DNA from: Opitutaceae bacterium
GTDB lineage: Bacteria > Verrucomicrobiota > Verrucomicrobiia > Opitutales > Opitutaceae
Assembly: GCA_041395105.1 (NCBI GenBank)
Contig: JAWLBB010000004.1
Coordinates: 248,001 to 312,000, forward strand
Length of the DNA: 64,000 nucleotides
Reading direction: 5' to 3'
Below, piece by piece: positions 39,568-47,962 of this stretch (the stretch's first letter is position 1; every line of letters begins with the position of its first letter). A program made the translations under genes and the position numbers. The notes under the pieces were generated by a model. It was not told the DNA's origin. It searched no databases and worked only from the letters and a program-made list of their open reading frames with translations.

Positions 39568-40620
39568 TCAATGACCGACACTACTTTGCGACTCGAGTGC
39601 GGCCAGTCGATTTTCGAGTTCCTTGATCCGTTCGAGTGTTTTGGGCAGGCGCCGAATGTGAACCCGCAGGCGCTGTTCCTCCTGAATCGGGACCGCGGGA
39701 TAGCCGAGGTAGGTATGACCGCCGGGAAGGTCCTTGAGGACGCCGGCTCGTGCCGCGAGGGTGGATTGCCGGCCGATGGTGACGTGGCCGGCGATGCCGA
39801 CCTGCGCCGCGGCGACGACGTAATCCTCCAGTATGGAACTCCCGGCGATTCCGGTCTGGGATACGATAATGCAGTGTTTGCCGACGATGACGTTGTGGGC
39901 GATCTGGACGAGGTTGTCGATCTTGGTGCCTTCGCCGATCCAGGTCCGTCCAAAACGGGCCCGGTCGATGGTCGTTGCCGCACCAACTTCCACATCGTTG
40001 TCGATCTGGACAATGCCGGCCTGACGAATCTTCCGGTGACGTCCCTTTTCCAGAACATAGCCGAATCCATCCGCGCCGATAACGGCGGACGAATGAATGA
40101 TGACGCGTTCGCCGAGCAGGCAGGCCTGAAGGACGGTGGCGTTGGGATGGAGAAAGGAATCCTTGCCGATCCGGACATCGGGCCCCACGTAGGCATTTGC
40201 GCCGATGGTCACGCCGTCACCGATCCAGGCCCGTTCATCGATGACGGCTCCGGGTCCGACACAGACGAGTCCGGGATTGATCACGACATCTTTTCCGATT
40301 GTGGCGGACGGATGAATGCCGGCCTTGAAAGGGATGGGTTGAAGGCCGAACTTCTCGACGATGATTTCGAAGGCTTGGGACGGGTTGGCGACTCCGATGC
40401 AGGTCAGCTTGTCCGGGAATTGTGTCGTTTCCGAGGGGACAAGCGCCGCGGTGGCCGCAGTCTCCATGAGCTGCTTGTGGTAACGGGAATCGTAAAAGAA
40501 GGTCAGGTCGCCCGGCTTGGCTTCCTTGAGGGACGCGAAACCAACGATTCGATGGTCCGGACTTCCGGAGAGAAGCGTCCCGTTTATGAGGGTAATGAGT
40601 TCACCGACGCTGACGTCCAT
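39568..40620 (-). CDS. lpxD: UDP-3-O-acylglucosamine N-acyltransferase
   Basis: 350 residues: an N-terminal uridine-binding domain (about 1-100), then a left-handed beta-helix of hexapeptide repeats from about residue 103 (HPSATIGKDVVINPGLVCVGPG), with GADGFGYV and the catalytic His in VQIAHNVIVG (about 240). A C-terminal helix (TLERIKELENRLAALE) completes the trimer. It performs the third step of lipid A synthesis, so the organism has LPS or a derivative. It is not with lpxA/fabZ but is the fourth gene in a minus-strand run of catabolic dehydrogenases, 40 bp after the SDR. Confidence 0.96.
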   Translation of the reverse strand: MDVSVGELITLINGTLLSGSPDHRIVGFASLKEAKPGDLTFFYDSRYHKQLMETAATAALVPSETTQFPDKLTCIGVANPSQAFEIIVEKFGLQPIPFKAGIHPSATIGKDVVINPGLVCVGPGAVIDERAWIGDGVTIGANAYVGPDVRIGKDSFLHPNATVLQACLLGERVIIHSSAVIGADGFGYVLEKGRHRKIRQAGIVQIDNDVEVGAATTIDRARFGRTWIGEGTKIDNLVQIAHNVIVGKHCIIVSQTGIAGSSILEDYVVAAAQVGIAGHVTIGRQSTLAARAGVLKDLPGGHTYLGYPAVPIQEEQRLRVHIRRLPKTLERIKELENRLAALESQSSVGH

Positions 40621-40660
40621 GCCGCTCAGTGTTCATAGAAATCCGGCGGTGTCACGAATT

Positions 40661-41443
40661 TCAGAATTTCGGAAGATTGCGCCCGAGAAAGGTGTGTTGT
40701 TCAATGTCGAGGACGGAACCACTGACCGGTCCGGACTCATCGCTGAGGAAGTAAATGGCGGCGGCGGCGATCTCCTCGGGGGTGAAGAGGCGCCCGGACG
40801 GCGTGAAGAATCTTGAGAGGTGGGACGGCCAGTTGTCGGGACGTCCCTGATCCCGGTAGCGCTGGTATTCCCCTTCAGTCAGGACCCAGCCTGGGTTGAT
40901 CTGGTTTATGCGGACACCGGATTCGCGGGTGAGGGTATCACCAAGATTCCGGGTCAGGGTCATGAGGCCTCCCTTGGAGATGGAATACGGGACCATGTGG
41001 CCTTCACCTGCGTGGGCGTTGACCGAACCGATATTGACCACCGATCCGCGGGTCCGGGTCAGGTGGGGCAGGGCGGCCTGGATAAGGAAGAAGGGCGCCC
41101 GCAGGTTGGTCGAGATGAAGCGGTCGAAGAGTGCCTCATCGGTATTCTGGATGGTCCCGTTGCCGACCAGAGCGGCATTGTTGACCAGCCCGTCCAATTG
41201 CCCGAACGACTGAATGGCGTGGTCGACAACGGCGGCGGAAGAACCTGGAGCAGTCAGGTCGGCGACCCGCAACGCCGTCTTTTCTCCACCGGGGTCGAGC
41301 TCCGTCCGGACGGCGGCACCGAGTTCCGCCTCAAGACCGTGGATGAGGACCCGGGCCCCTTCCTCGAGGCATTTCCTGGCAATGGCCTTCCCGATGCCGG
41401 TGGTTGATCCGGTCACGATAATGACTTTGTCCTCGAGTCGCAT
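40661..41443 (-). CDS. SDR family oxidoreductase
   Basis: 260-residue classical SDR. The cofactor motif TGSTTGIGKA is at 11-20, NNAAL at 88-92, and the catalytic residues are Ser140, Tyr153 and Lys157 (YSISK). The layout resembles gluconate 5-dehydrogenase and related sugar-acid enzymes. It is 26 bp after a zinc dehydrogenase and 53 bp before... see operon: HPS-like, zinc dehydrogenase, SDR, lpxD, all minus strand. Oxidation-reduction at a sugar-acid carbon is the likely role, by context. Confidence 0.9.
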   Translation of the reverse strand: MRLEDKVIIVTGSTTGIGKAIARKCLEEGARVLIHGLEAELGAAVRTELDPGGEKTALRVADLTAPGSSAAVVDHAIQSFGQLDGLVNNAALVGNGTIQNTDEALFDRFISTNLRAPFFLIQAALPHLTRTRGSVVNIGSVNAHAGEGHMVPYSISKGGLMTLTRNLGDTLTRESGVRINQINPGWVLTEGEYQRYRDQGRPDNWPSHLSRFFTPSGRLFTPEEIAAAAIYFLSDESGPVSGSVLDIEQHTFLGRNLPKF

Positions 41444-41469
41444 GGAAAGAGAAACGGTTGAAGCGCGCC

Positions 41470-42501
41470 TCAGTTTTCCGGTTTCAAGACAGCTTTGACG
41501 ATGGCGCCCGAATGCATGGCTTCAAACGCGTCATGCCACTTGTGGAGTGGCCAGATACCACCGAGGATCGGGGAGAGGTTGAGACGGCCGGATCCGAGGA
41601 GTTCGAGCACACGTTCCCAGACCGGCCAGTTGTGAGAAAAGGAACCCTGCAAGGTGACGTTTTTCTGGACGAGCGGATCCAGCGAGAATCCAAGTGGTTG
41701 CGGTCCCCAGCCGACCTTCGTGATCCAGCCGGCGGGCCGGACGAGATCGAGCGCGGTCTTCAGGGTGGCGGAAATACCGGCAGCATCGATGACGACATCG
41801 ACGCCCAGGCCGTCACCTTGCCGTGCCCATTCCGTCGGATCGCCGACAATGGGGTGACACCCGATCAATTCCGCGGTATCAAGCCGGATCTGGTCGGCCG
41901 GCAACCCGGTCACGGCGACGTCGGCCCCCGCCAATCGGGCGATGCTCGCGCAGAGAAGCCCGATCGGTCCGGGGCCGATGACGAGCACCCGGCATCCCGG
42001 AGTGATCCGGCTGTTGTTCATGACCGCGTTGTAGGCCACGCAGCAGGGCTCGGTCAGGGCGGCGTGTTCCGACTTCAAGCTTTCAGGCACCCGGTGCAGG
42101 CAGCGTTCGGGGACCCGAACAAAGGTGGTCATCGCCCCATCCACCCCATAGCCGAAACCCTTGCGATCGGGGTCGAGGTTGTAGAGACCCCGACGGGTCA
42201 TGGGGCTGTCGGGATTGATGACGGCCGCGGTTTCTGAAACGATCCGGTCGCCCTCCCTCCAGGAAGAGTTTTTTCCCGGCATTTCCTCGATCACTCCGCA
42301 GAATTCATGACCGAGAACAACCGGGTAGTTGACCGACCATCCCTGCTGCCCGGTCCATTGGTGGAGATCACTCCCGCAGACTCCGACGGCCAGGACCCTG
42401 ACCAACACTTCACCGTCGTCGGGAGTCGGGCGCGGGATGTCGCGGAGTTCGACGGAAAAAGGGGTTTTGGAAAAATTGACGACGCCGGGTGTGGAATTCA
42501 T
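41470..42501 (-). CDS. zinc-binding MDR alcohol dehydrogenase (sugar-acid type)
   Basis: 343 residues. Catalytic zinc ligands are Cys42 (VGVCGSD), His65 and Glu66 (GHEF). The Rossmann motif is VIGPGPIGLL. The four-Cys structural zinc loop found in most family members is absent; residues around 95-115 contain no Cys. This is seen in some L-gulonate, L-idonate and galactitol dehydrogenase relatives. It is 25 bp downstream of the HPS-like gene. The predicted role is NAD(P)-dependent oxidation of a polyol or aldonate in the same pathway as the SDR. Confidence 0.9.
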   Translation of the reverse strand: MNSTPGVVNFSKTPFSVELRDIPRPTPDDGEVLVRVLAVGVCGSDLHQWTGQQGWSVNYPVVLGHEFCGVIEEMPGKNSSWREGDRIVSETAAVINPDSPMTRRGLYNLDPDRKGFGYGVDGAMTTFVRVPERCLHRVPESLKSEHAALTEPCCVAYNAVMNNSRITPGCRVLVIGPGPIGLLCASIARLAGADVAVTGLPADQIRLDTAELIGCHPIVGDPTEWARQGDGLGVDVVIDAAGISATLKTALDLVRPAGWITKVGWGPQPLGFSLDPLVQKNVTLQGSFSHNWPVWERVLELLGSGRLNLSPILGGIWPLHKWHDAFEAMHSGAIVKAVLKPEN

Positions 42502-42526
42502 GGGAACTGGGAGAAGCCTGGGGGAT

Positions 42527-43213
42527 TCAGGACTGCCGGTGGACGGCCTCGCAGATCAATCGGAGAGAGCCCTCGAGGTCCCCGCCGGCGGTGCGGAATG
42601 CATCCGCATCGATGGTGAGGGGCGCACCAAGCACAACGAGTGGGGCTCCGTAGCCGGGGCACTGGATGGCCTGTTCGATGCTGAGGCCCCCGACGGCTTG
42701 AACCGGGATGGACACGGCCTCGACGACCGCCCGCAGCTGATCGAGCGGGCTGGGCATGCGTTCCCCACGGGCGGCGATGCCCCGCCGTTCGTCGTAGCCG
42801 ACGTGATGGACGATAAAATCGCAGCCGAGATCTTCCAACCGCCTTGCCGATGCCACCATGTCGGGCGCGGCCAGATTGTCACCCATGACCTTGACATTGA
42901 AATCCCGCCCGGCCTGGACGACGCACTTGATGGTTTCGGGGTGGGCCCGCTCCATCACGACGACATGAGTCGCCCCGGCTTTGGCCATCATCTCCGCTTC
43001 GAGGTAGCCTCCGTCCATCGTCTTCAGGTCAGCGACGATCGGCACGTCGGGAAAACGCTCCCTCAAGCCGCTGACCGCCCTGAGGCCCTCGGCGAGGATG
43101 AGGGGTGTCCCGGCTTCCAGCCAGTCGACGCCCGCACGAAGCGCCATGGTCGCGGTCTCGATCGCTTCGTCCAGCCGGGTCAGGTCGAGAGAGATCTGCA
43201 CGATCGGTTTCAT
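42527..43213 (-). CDS. hexulose-6-phosphate synthase / keto-gulonate-phosphate decarboxylase-like
   Basis: 228 residues of the OMP decarboxylase superfamily. The metal-binding motif ADLKTMDGG (residues 61-69, with Asp62, Lys64, Asp67) is the HPS/KGPDC signature. It begins PIVQISLDLTRLDEAIE like HxlA and UlaD. Known activities are formaldehyde fixation to ribulose 5-phosphate and decarboxylation of 3-keto-L-gulonate 6-phosphate; sequence alone does not separate them. With two dehydrogenases downstream and a uronide lyase-like gene upstream in divergent orientation, decarboxylation of a sugar-acid derivative is favoured. Confidence 0.82.
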   Translation of the reverse strand: MKPIVQISLDLTRLDEAIETATMALRAGVDWLEAGTPLILAEGLRAVSGLRERFPDVPIVADLKTMDGGYLEAEMMAKAGATHVVVMERAHPETIKCVVQAGRDFNVKVMGDNLAAPDMVASARRLEDLGCDFIVHHVGYDERRGIAARGERMPSPLDQLRAVVEAVSIPVQAVGGLSIEQAIQCPGYGAPLVVLGAPLTIDADAFRTAGGDLEGSLRLICEAVHRQS

Positions 43214-43378
43214 GGGATGGACAACAGACGATCCGGGGCCTTAAGACAAGCCATCCGGACGGGTTCGACACCCTTGCCCTTGGCCGGTGATGGGTTTTCA
43301 TCAAAGACAGTCGTTTCGGCCGTCACCCTCCGCATCCAAACCTTGAGTCCCGAGTCGCCTGACAAGGATCACCAGTCC

Positions 43379-45796
43379 ATGAAAGAAAGCCGCCATCCCC
43401 ATCCTCATGTTGACCCCCGACAGCCGAGAAACAATGACCGGCTCGGGACAAATCCGCCGGTCTTTGCCTGGAAGCCTCCGGCGGGCGAGGTCAGGGTCCG
43501 GATTTCAGGCACGCATCCTCCGGTCTACACGAGTGTCCTGGTCGAGTCCAAAGATGGCTACCGTCTTGAGGTGGCCCGGGATCTCGATTTCGCCGACAAG
43601 GTGATCGATCTTCCAGGGCTGGTGGATCCGGTCCATCTGCCCGAGAAGGCGTTGCCGGCCGGCGGGTATTTCTGGCGGTGGTCGTCGGGCGAGGCTGTTT
43701 CGGAGGTATTCTCGTTCACGATTCCCCAGGACGCCGTCCGGCTCGAGGTGCCTCCGGCCGAGACCTGGCTCGAGGCATTCTCAGGACCACATCCCCGGGT
43801 TCAGGTCTCGGCGGGAGACCTGCCGCAACTGCGCTCACGGCTGGAGCGGGATCGGCCCTCCGAGCGTGCCGCCATGATTGCCGAAGCGGATGCGATTCTG
43901 AAGGAAGCCCATCACTACCCCGAGCCTGAGCGGCTCCCGGACCGCGAGGTGGATTACGAGGCCTTCTGGGCGATCTGGTATCCGACCATGTGGGGCACCC
44001 GGCGCTTTGTCAAAGGGGCCGAGGTGCTAGCCTTCGCCTACCTGGTGACCGGCATTTCGGAATACGGTCGTGCGGCCTGTCAGCGACTGGACAGTGTCGC
44101 GCGTTGGGACCCGGAGGGCTCCACCTACCTGGGGCACAATGACGAAGCTCATATGAGCGTCATCTGGAATGGCCCGATTGCCTGTGATTGGGTCTGGAAT
44201 CTGTTCACCGAAGAGGAGCGCACCCGTGTGATCGAGCAATACCGGCGCAGGGGCGAAATCACCTTTCATCACATGCATGATCAGGGCTGTTACGGGGTGA
44301 ACCGCTTTGATTCCCATGCCGGTCGCGAGATTGTCTTCCTGGCACAGATGGCCCTGGTTTTTCACCAGGAAATCCCAGAGGCACGCGAATGGTTGCGCTG
44401 GTTGCGTCCGGTCCTGGGAGGCATCTGGCCGGTTTGGGCGGGCGATGATGGCGCATGGTCGGAAGGTGTTTCCTACGCCAATCCGTACGTCACCATCATG
44501 AGCCGGTTCGTTTCGATTCTCAAGCATGGCGCCGGCATCGATCTCTACCGGAGACCGTTCTGGAAAAACTTCTGCAAGTGGAAGCGGTGGGTTCAGCCGC
44601 CCTACGCGGAATGGACCGGATTCGGCGACCATTCCGAGCGTTGGAGAGACGGATGGACGGCCACAGCCGACATCGTCGAGCTGATTGCACGGGAAACAGG
44701 CAGCCCGGAGTTTCTGCCCTACGTGGCGGCCTTCCGTCGGGAGATAGACGGGATGGAGGCGGCGCCGGCCGGCCGCGCCCTGCCAGCCACCAATCCGACC
44801 CTGCTTTTGGCGCCACCCCTCGAGGCTGAACCGGGGCGGGAGGCTGCGGATCGTCCAGGGGGCCGGGTCAGCGCCGTTTTTCCCTACGCGGGCTGGGCGG
44901 CCATCCGTACCGGGTTGGCCGGGGGAAGCGACGATGTGGCGTTTCTCTTCCGGAGTTCCCGATTCGGAGCGTTCAGTCATTCCCACTCGAACAACAATGA
45001 TTTCATCGTCCATGTCGGCGGTCGGATCATGGCGATGCCTTCGGGATACTACGCCGGATATGGTTCGAAGCATCACGCCCATTGGGTCTGGCATACCAAG
45101 GCGAACAATTGTATCACCCTATCGGACGCGCCGCAGCTGATGCGGTCCCACGAATCCCAAGGCTATGTCATCAACGGATTTGAGGACGAGCGGATCGCGT
45201 ATTTCTGTGGCAACGCCGATGCGAGCTATCGTCTGCAGGCCAGACGATGCCGCCGGCATGTGGCTTATCTGAAAGACGTGGGGTGTTTTTTCCTGGTGGA
45301 TACCTTTGAGGCTCAACCGGGCATCACATCTTCAGTCCAGTGGAACATCCATTCCTGGAGTCCCTTCGCGGTGGATCCTGACGGGAAGGGCTTTCATCTG
45401 CAGCGCGGCGAGAGCGGATTGCACGGTTCGTTTCTCTTTTCCCATGAGTCGTTTGTATCGCTTCGGGAAGGATGGGACCCGCCGCCGGGAACCGGGAAGA
45501 ATTCCGATCAATGGCATAATCAATACCACCTGCGCTTCACGCCCGCGGTTCTGGCCGAGAAACGCAACCTGGGTGTCGTGCTTCGCCCGGATTACCCGGG
45601 GTTTCGCAAGCCCGAGATCAGGCGGGAGCGGAGGGGGACTGCCGAAGTGGCCGAGATCGACGGGTTCAGCCTGTGGGTCAACCAGGAGGAACGCATGGAT
45701 GTGGCCGGTCGGGAATCCGATGCGATCGCCGCGATCGTGATGGATGGTCGGGTCTACGAGATCCGGGAGGAGGGAGTCGCCCACAGGGGGCAGTGA
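43379..45796 (+). CDS. heparinase II/III-family protein
   Basis: 805 residues. An N-terminal Fn3/DUF4962-like segment (DRLGTNPPVFAWKPP about 19-33, HPRVQVSAGDLPQLRSRL about 137-154) leads into an alpha/alpha toroid (about 180-490; HMHDQGCYGVNRFDSHAGRE) and then a beta-sandwich with the family motif FGAFSHSHSNNNDFIVHVGGR (about 535-555). The layout is that of heparinase II-like lyases acting on uronic-acid-containing glycans. No clear signal peptide is seen at ATG 43379, which is unusual for a polysaccharide lyase. It is divergent from the HPS-like operon (165 bp), so the two probably share a pathway. Confidence 0.85.
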   Translation: MKESRHPHPHVDPRQPRNNDRLGTNPPVFAWKPPAGEVRVRISGTHPPVYTSVLVESKDGYRLEVARDLDFADKVIDLPGLVDPVHLPEKALPAGGYFWRWSSGEAVSEVFSFTIPQDAVRLEVPPAETWLEAFSGPHPRVQVSAGDLPQLRSRLERDRPSERAAMIAEADAILKEAHHYPEPERLPDREVDYEAFWAIWYPTMWGTRRFVKGAEVLAFAYLVTGISEYGRAACQRLDSVARWDPEGSTYLGHNDEAHMSVIWNGPIACDWVWNLFTEEERTRVIEQYRRRGEITFHHMHDQGCYGVNRFDSHAGREIVFLAQMALVFHQEIPEAREWLRWLRPVLGGIWPVWAGDDGAWSEGVSYANPYVTIMSRFVSILKHGAGIDLYRRPFWKNFCKWKRWVQPPYAEWTGFGDHSERWRDGWTATADIVELIARETGSPEFLPYVAAFRREIDGMEAAPAGRALPATNPTLLLAPPLEAEPGREAADRPGGRVSAVFPYAGWAAIRTGLAGGSDDVAFLFRSSRFGAFSHSHSNNNDFIVHVGGRIMAMPSGYYAGYGSKHHAHWVWHTKANNCITLSDAPQLMRSHESQGYVINGFEDERIAYFCGNADASYRLQARRCRRHVAYLKDVGCFFLVDTFEAQPGITSSVQWNIHSWSPFAVDPDGKGFHLQRGESGLHGSFLFSHESFVSLREGWDPPPGTGKNSDQWHNQYHLRFTPAVLAEKRNLGVVLRPDYPGFRKPEIRRERRGTAEVAEIDGFSLWVNQEERMDVAGRESDAIAAIVMDGRVYEIREEGVAHRGQ

Positions 45797-45964
45797 ACGA
45801 TTCCCGGTGCAGGACCGGCGCCGCTGTTATTCAAGCCGCCCAGCTCCTGCGATGTAGTTCCTGCCAATCAGGTTCACGTGGCTTAACGAGTGACTCGAAT
45901 GTGGGACGTGGCTTGTCCGTGACCATTCACCGCTCATCCGGTCCCCAAGACTGACTTTGCGAAG

Positions 45965-45981
45965 GCGCACTCCATGTGCGC
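45965..45981. terminator. possible bidirectional hairpin between convergent genes
   Basis: GCGCAC and GTGCGC form a 6-bp stem around TCCAT. Flanking CGAA and TTCG could extend it with a bulge. It lies between the 3' ends of the heparinase-like gene and the GmhA-like gene (233-bp gap). There is no long T-run, so any termination function is uncertain. Confidence 0.35.
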
Positions 45982-46029
45982 AGTTTCGAAGAGCGTCTCA
46001 GAAGGGAATCCCCGAGTGCACAACACCGT

Positions 46030-46593
46030 CTAGGCGGGAAAGGCGCCTTCGATCCGCTCGCAGAAATGGTGAATGAGGAAGAGGTGGGCCTCCTGGACAG
46101 ATGCGGTCTGATCCGACGGGATGATCACTTCGATCGTCGCCAGGCCCTGACAAGCCCCGCCCCCCTTGCCGAGAAGAGCAAGACTGTGGATGCCGTGCTT
46201 TCTGGCCGTTTCGAGAACGGTGACCAGGTCCCGGGATTGACCACTGGAACTCAGACAGACAAGCAGGTCGCCCTCAGTGGCGATTCCTTCAAATTGGCGG
46301 ACGAAAACCTGGTCCCAGCCGAAGTCGTTCCCAATACAGGACATGAGGGTTCCGTCGCTGGTCAGGGCGACGGCGGGCAGGGATCGCCGGTTCGACCGGT
46401 AACGTCCCACCAGTTCGGTGGTCAGGTGCTGGGCCTCGGCGGCACTCCCGCCATTGCCGCAGGCGATCAGTTTGTTGCCGGTTTTCAGGGTCTCCAGGAT
46501 GAGATCTCCGGCGGCGTCGATGGCCGGACGGATCGTCCGGAGGGCGTGGAGTGTCTCGAGAGATTTCTGCAGGCTCTGGTCAAAAGTCATCAT
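46030..46593 (-). CDS. gmhA: SIS-domain phosphoheptose isomerase-like protein
   Basis: 187 residues with one SIS domain. The motifs ACGNGGSAAEAQHLTTELVGRY (about 44-65) and CLSSSGQSRDLVTVLE (about 113-128) are those of sedoheptulose-7-phosphate isomerase GmhA. The C-terminal HLFLIHHFCERIE carries the His/Glu region of the active site. It would start ADP-heptose synthesis for LPS core. A second Met two residues in is an alternative start. The identical 23-bp palindrome lies 60 bp upstream, hinting at regulation unusual for a core LPS gene. A catabolic isomerase role is therefore possible. Confidence 0.85.
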   Translation of the reverse strand: MMTFDQSLQKSLETLHALRTIRPAIDAAGDLILETLKTGNKLIACGNGGSAAEAQHLTTELVGRYRSNRRSLPAVALTSDGTLMSCIGNDFGWDQVFVRQFEGIATEGDLLVCLSSSGQSRDLVTVLETARKHGIHSLALLGKGGGACQGLATIEVIIPSDQTASVQEAHLFLIHHFCERIEGAFPA

Positions 46594-46652
46594 CGGAAAG
46601 GGAGTGTGATTTGGGGAGTGGCGAAGTCGAATCCGAAAGACCGTCTCGAGAG

Positions 46653-46675
46653 TTTGTAACGTATTATGTTACAAA
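46653..46675. promoter_or_regulatory. 23-bp palindromic operator, copy 2
   Basis: This is the exact reverse complement of 26436-26458: arms TTTGTAAC and GTTACAAA around GTATTAT. It sits between the divergent gmhA-like gene (60 bp to its start) and the cysteine desulfurase-recF pair (130 bp to ATG 46805). The 23-base identity in an otherwise unrelated context makes chance very unlikely. See copy 1 for the likely regulator class. Confidence 0.75.
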
Positions 46676-46804
46676 TGGGTTGTTTCAGTCGGATTATCAA
46701 TCAGTTGAATTGCCGCGAATCCGAGACGCGATGAGTGACAAACCCCGCGTTGTGTTTTTTCCGGGTTTGCAGCTTCGGGAGAATGTGGGAGAGTGGCAGA
46801 ACGG

Positions 46805-47962
46805 ATGGCCTATTTTGATTTTAATGCCACGGCACCACTGCACCCGGTAGCCCGGGAGACCTGGCTCAAGACATCGGCAGACGCCTGGCAGAATCCGGGG
46901 AGTCCCTACCGTGCCGGTGCGCGGGCGCATGCCCGGCTGGTGGAATCGCGTGAATGTCTGGCGGGGTTGCTCGACTGCGGGCCGGAGAGGATTGTCTTCA
47001 CCTCCGGTGCGACGGAATCCGACAATACCGTCATTGCGAGTGTCGCGTCCGTGAGCGGGCAGAATGATCGGATCGCCGTCTCACCAACCGAGCATCCGGC
47101 GGTGCTGGAAGCGGCCGACCGTTTTTGGGGCGACCGGGTGATTTGGCTTCGGGTGGATGGAGCCGGGCGGATCGACGAGGCGCATCTGGAGGAGGTGCTG
47201 GTCGGGTTCAGACCTCGGCTGACGTGCATCATGGCCGCGAACAACGAGACGGGTGTGGTGGCACCGGTGGTGCGTTTGGCGGAACTTTGCCGTCGGCACG
47301 GATCGCTCATGCTTTGCGACGCCACTCAGTGGATCGGGAAACGACCCCTGGAGAATCTGCGGCTCCCCGACTTCCTGGTTGGCGGGGCCCACAAATTCGG
47401 CGGGCCGAAAGGGGTCGGCTTCCTCCGGCTGCCGAAAGAGGGCCAGTTCTCGTCTCTGATACGCGGGGGCAGGCAGGAGAACGGGCATCGGGCCGGAACC
47501 GAGAACATCCCCTCGGTCGCCGCGATGACGGCGGTGCTTTCACACCTGAAGGAGGAGTGGGACTGCGGCATCCCGGCAAGGGAGGAGACGAGGCGCGACT
47601 TCGAATCCAGTCTGAAGGGGAAGGTGCCGGGGGTTTGCATTGTTTCAGAAGATGCCGAACGGCTCTGGAATACGGTGTCTGTCATCATGCCGCACGGTGA
47701 GAACACCTGGTGGGCCCGGAAACTGGACGCGAAGGACTTCCAGGTGGGAACCGGGTCGGCCTGTTCGACGGGAGAGGCCGGCCCTTCACACGTCATGAAG
47801 GCCCAGAATATCCCGCCGGATCAGGCCCGAAGGATGGTGCGGTTGAGCAGCGGCTGGTCGACGGGACCCGAGGACTGGCGGGACCTGGCGGTGTTGATCG
47901 CGGAACTGGCCGCGGAACAGGCGGCGGGTCCGGTCATCCGAATCGTGAATTCCGCTTCCTGA
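46805..47962 (+). CDS. cysteine desulfurase-like class V aminotransferase
   Basis: 385 residues (from ATG 46805; a GTG at 46793 is an alternative). The PLP lysine is Lys197 in GAHKFGGPKG, the GATESDN motif is at 68-74, ANNETG at 145-150, and the RAGTENIP segment at 229-236. The persulfide Cys320 is in GTGSACSTG. These are NifS/IscS hallmarks. It would supply sulfur for Fe-S clusters or thio-modification. The stop TGA shares one base with the recF start (TGATG), so translation is coupled. No iscU or suf gene is adjacent. Confidence 0.9.
   Translation: MAYFDFNATAPLHPVARETWLKTSADAWQNPGSPYRAGARAHARLVESRECLAGLLDCGPERIVFTSGATESDNTVIASVASVSGQNDRIAVSPTEHPAVLEAADRFWGDRVIWLRVDGAGRIDEAHLEEVLVGFRPRLTCIMAANNETGVVAPVVRLAELCRRHGSLMLCDATQWIGKRPLENLRLPDFLVGGAHKFGGPKGVGFLRLPKEGQFSSLIRGGRQENGHRAGTENIPSVAAMTAVLSHLKEEWDCGIPAREETRRDFESSLKGKVPGVCIVSEDAERLWNTVSVIMPHGENTWWARKLDAKDFQVGTGSACSTGEAGPSHVMKAQNIPPDQARRMVRLSSGWSTGPEDWRDLAVLIAELAAEQAAGPVIRIVNSAS

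Noticed and set aside
42329..43378. Upstream extension of the heparinase-like frame by 350 codons
   Set aside because: It would overlap the HPS-like gene and the end of the zinc dehydrogenase on the other strand, and shows no domain. ATG 43379 is the natural start.
46030..46593. SIS gene as the hexulose-phosphate isomerase partner of the HPS-like gene
   Set aside because: Its CGNGGSAAEAQHL and SSSGQS motifs are those of GmhA, and it is not in the same operon. The idea remains possible but is not supported.
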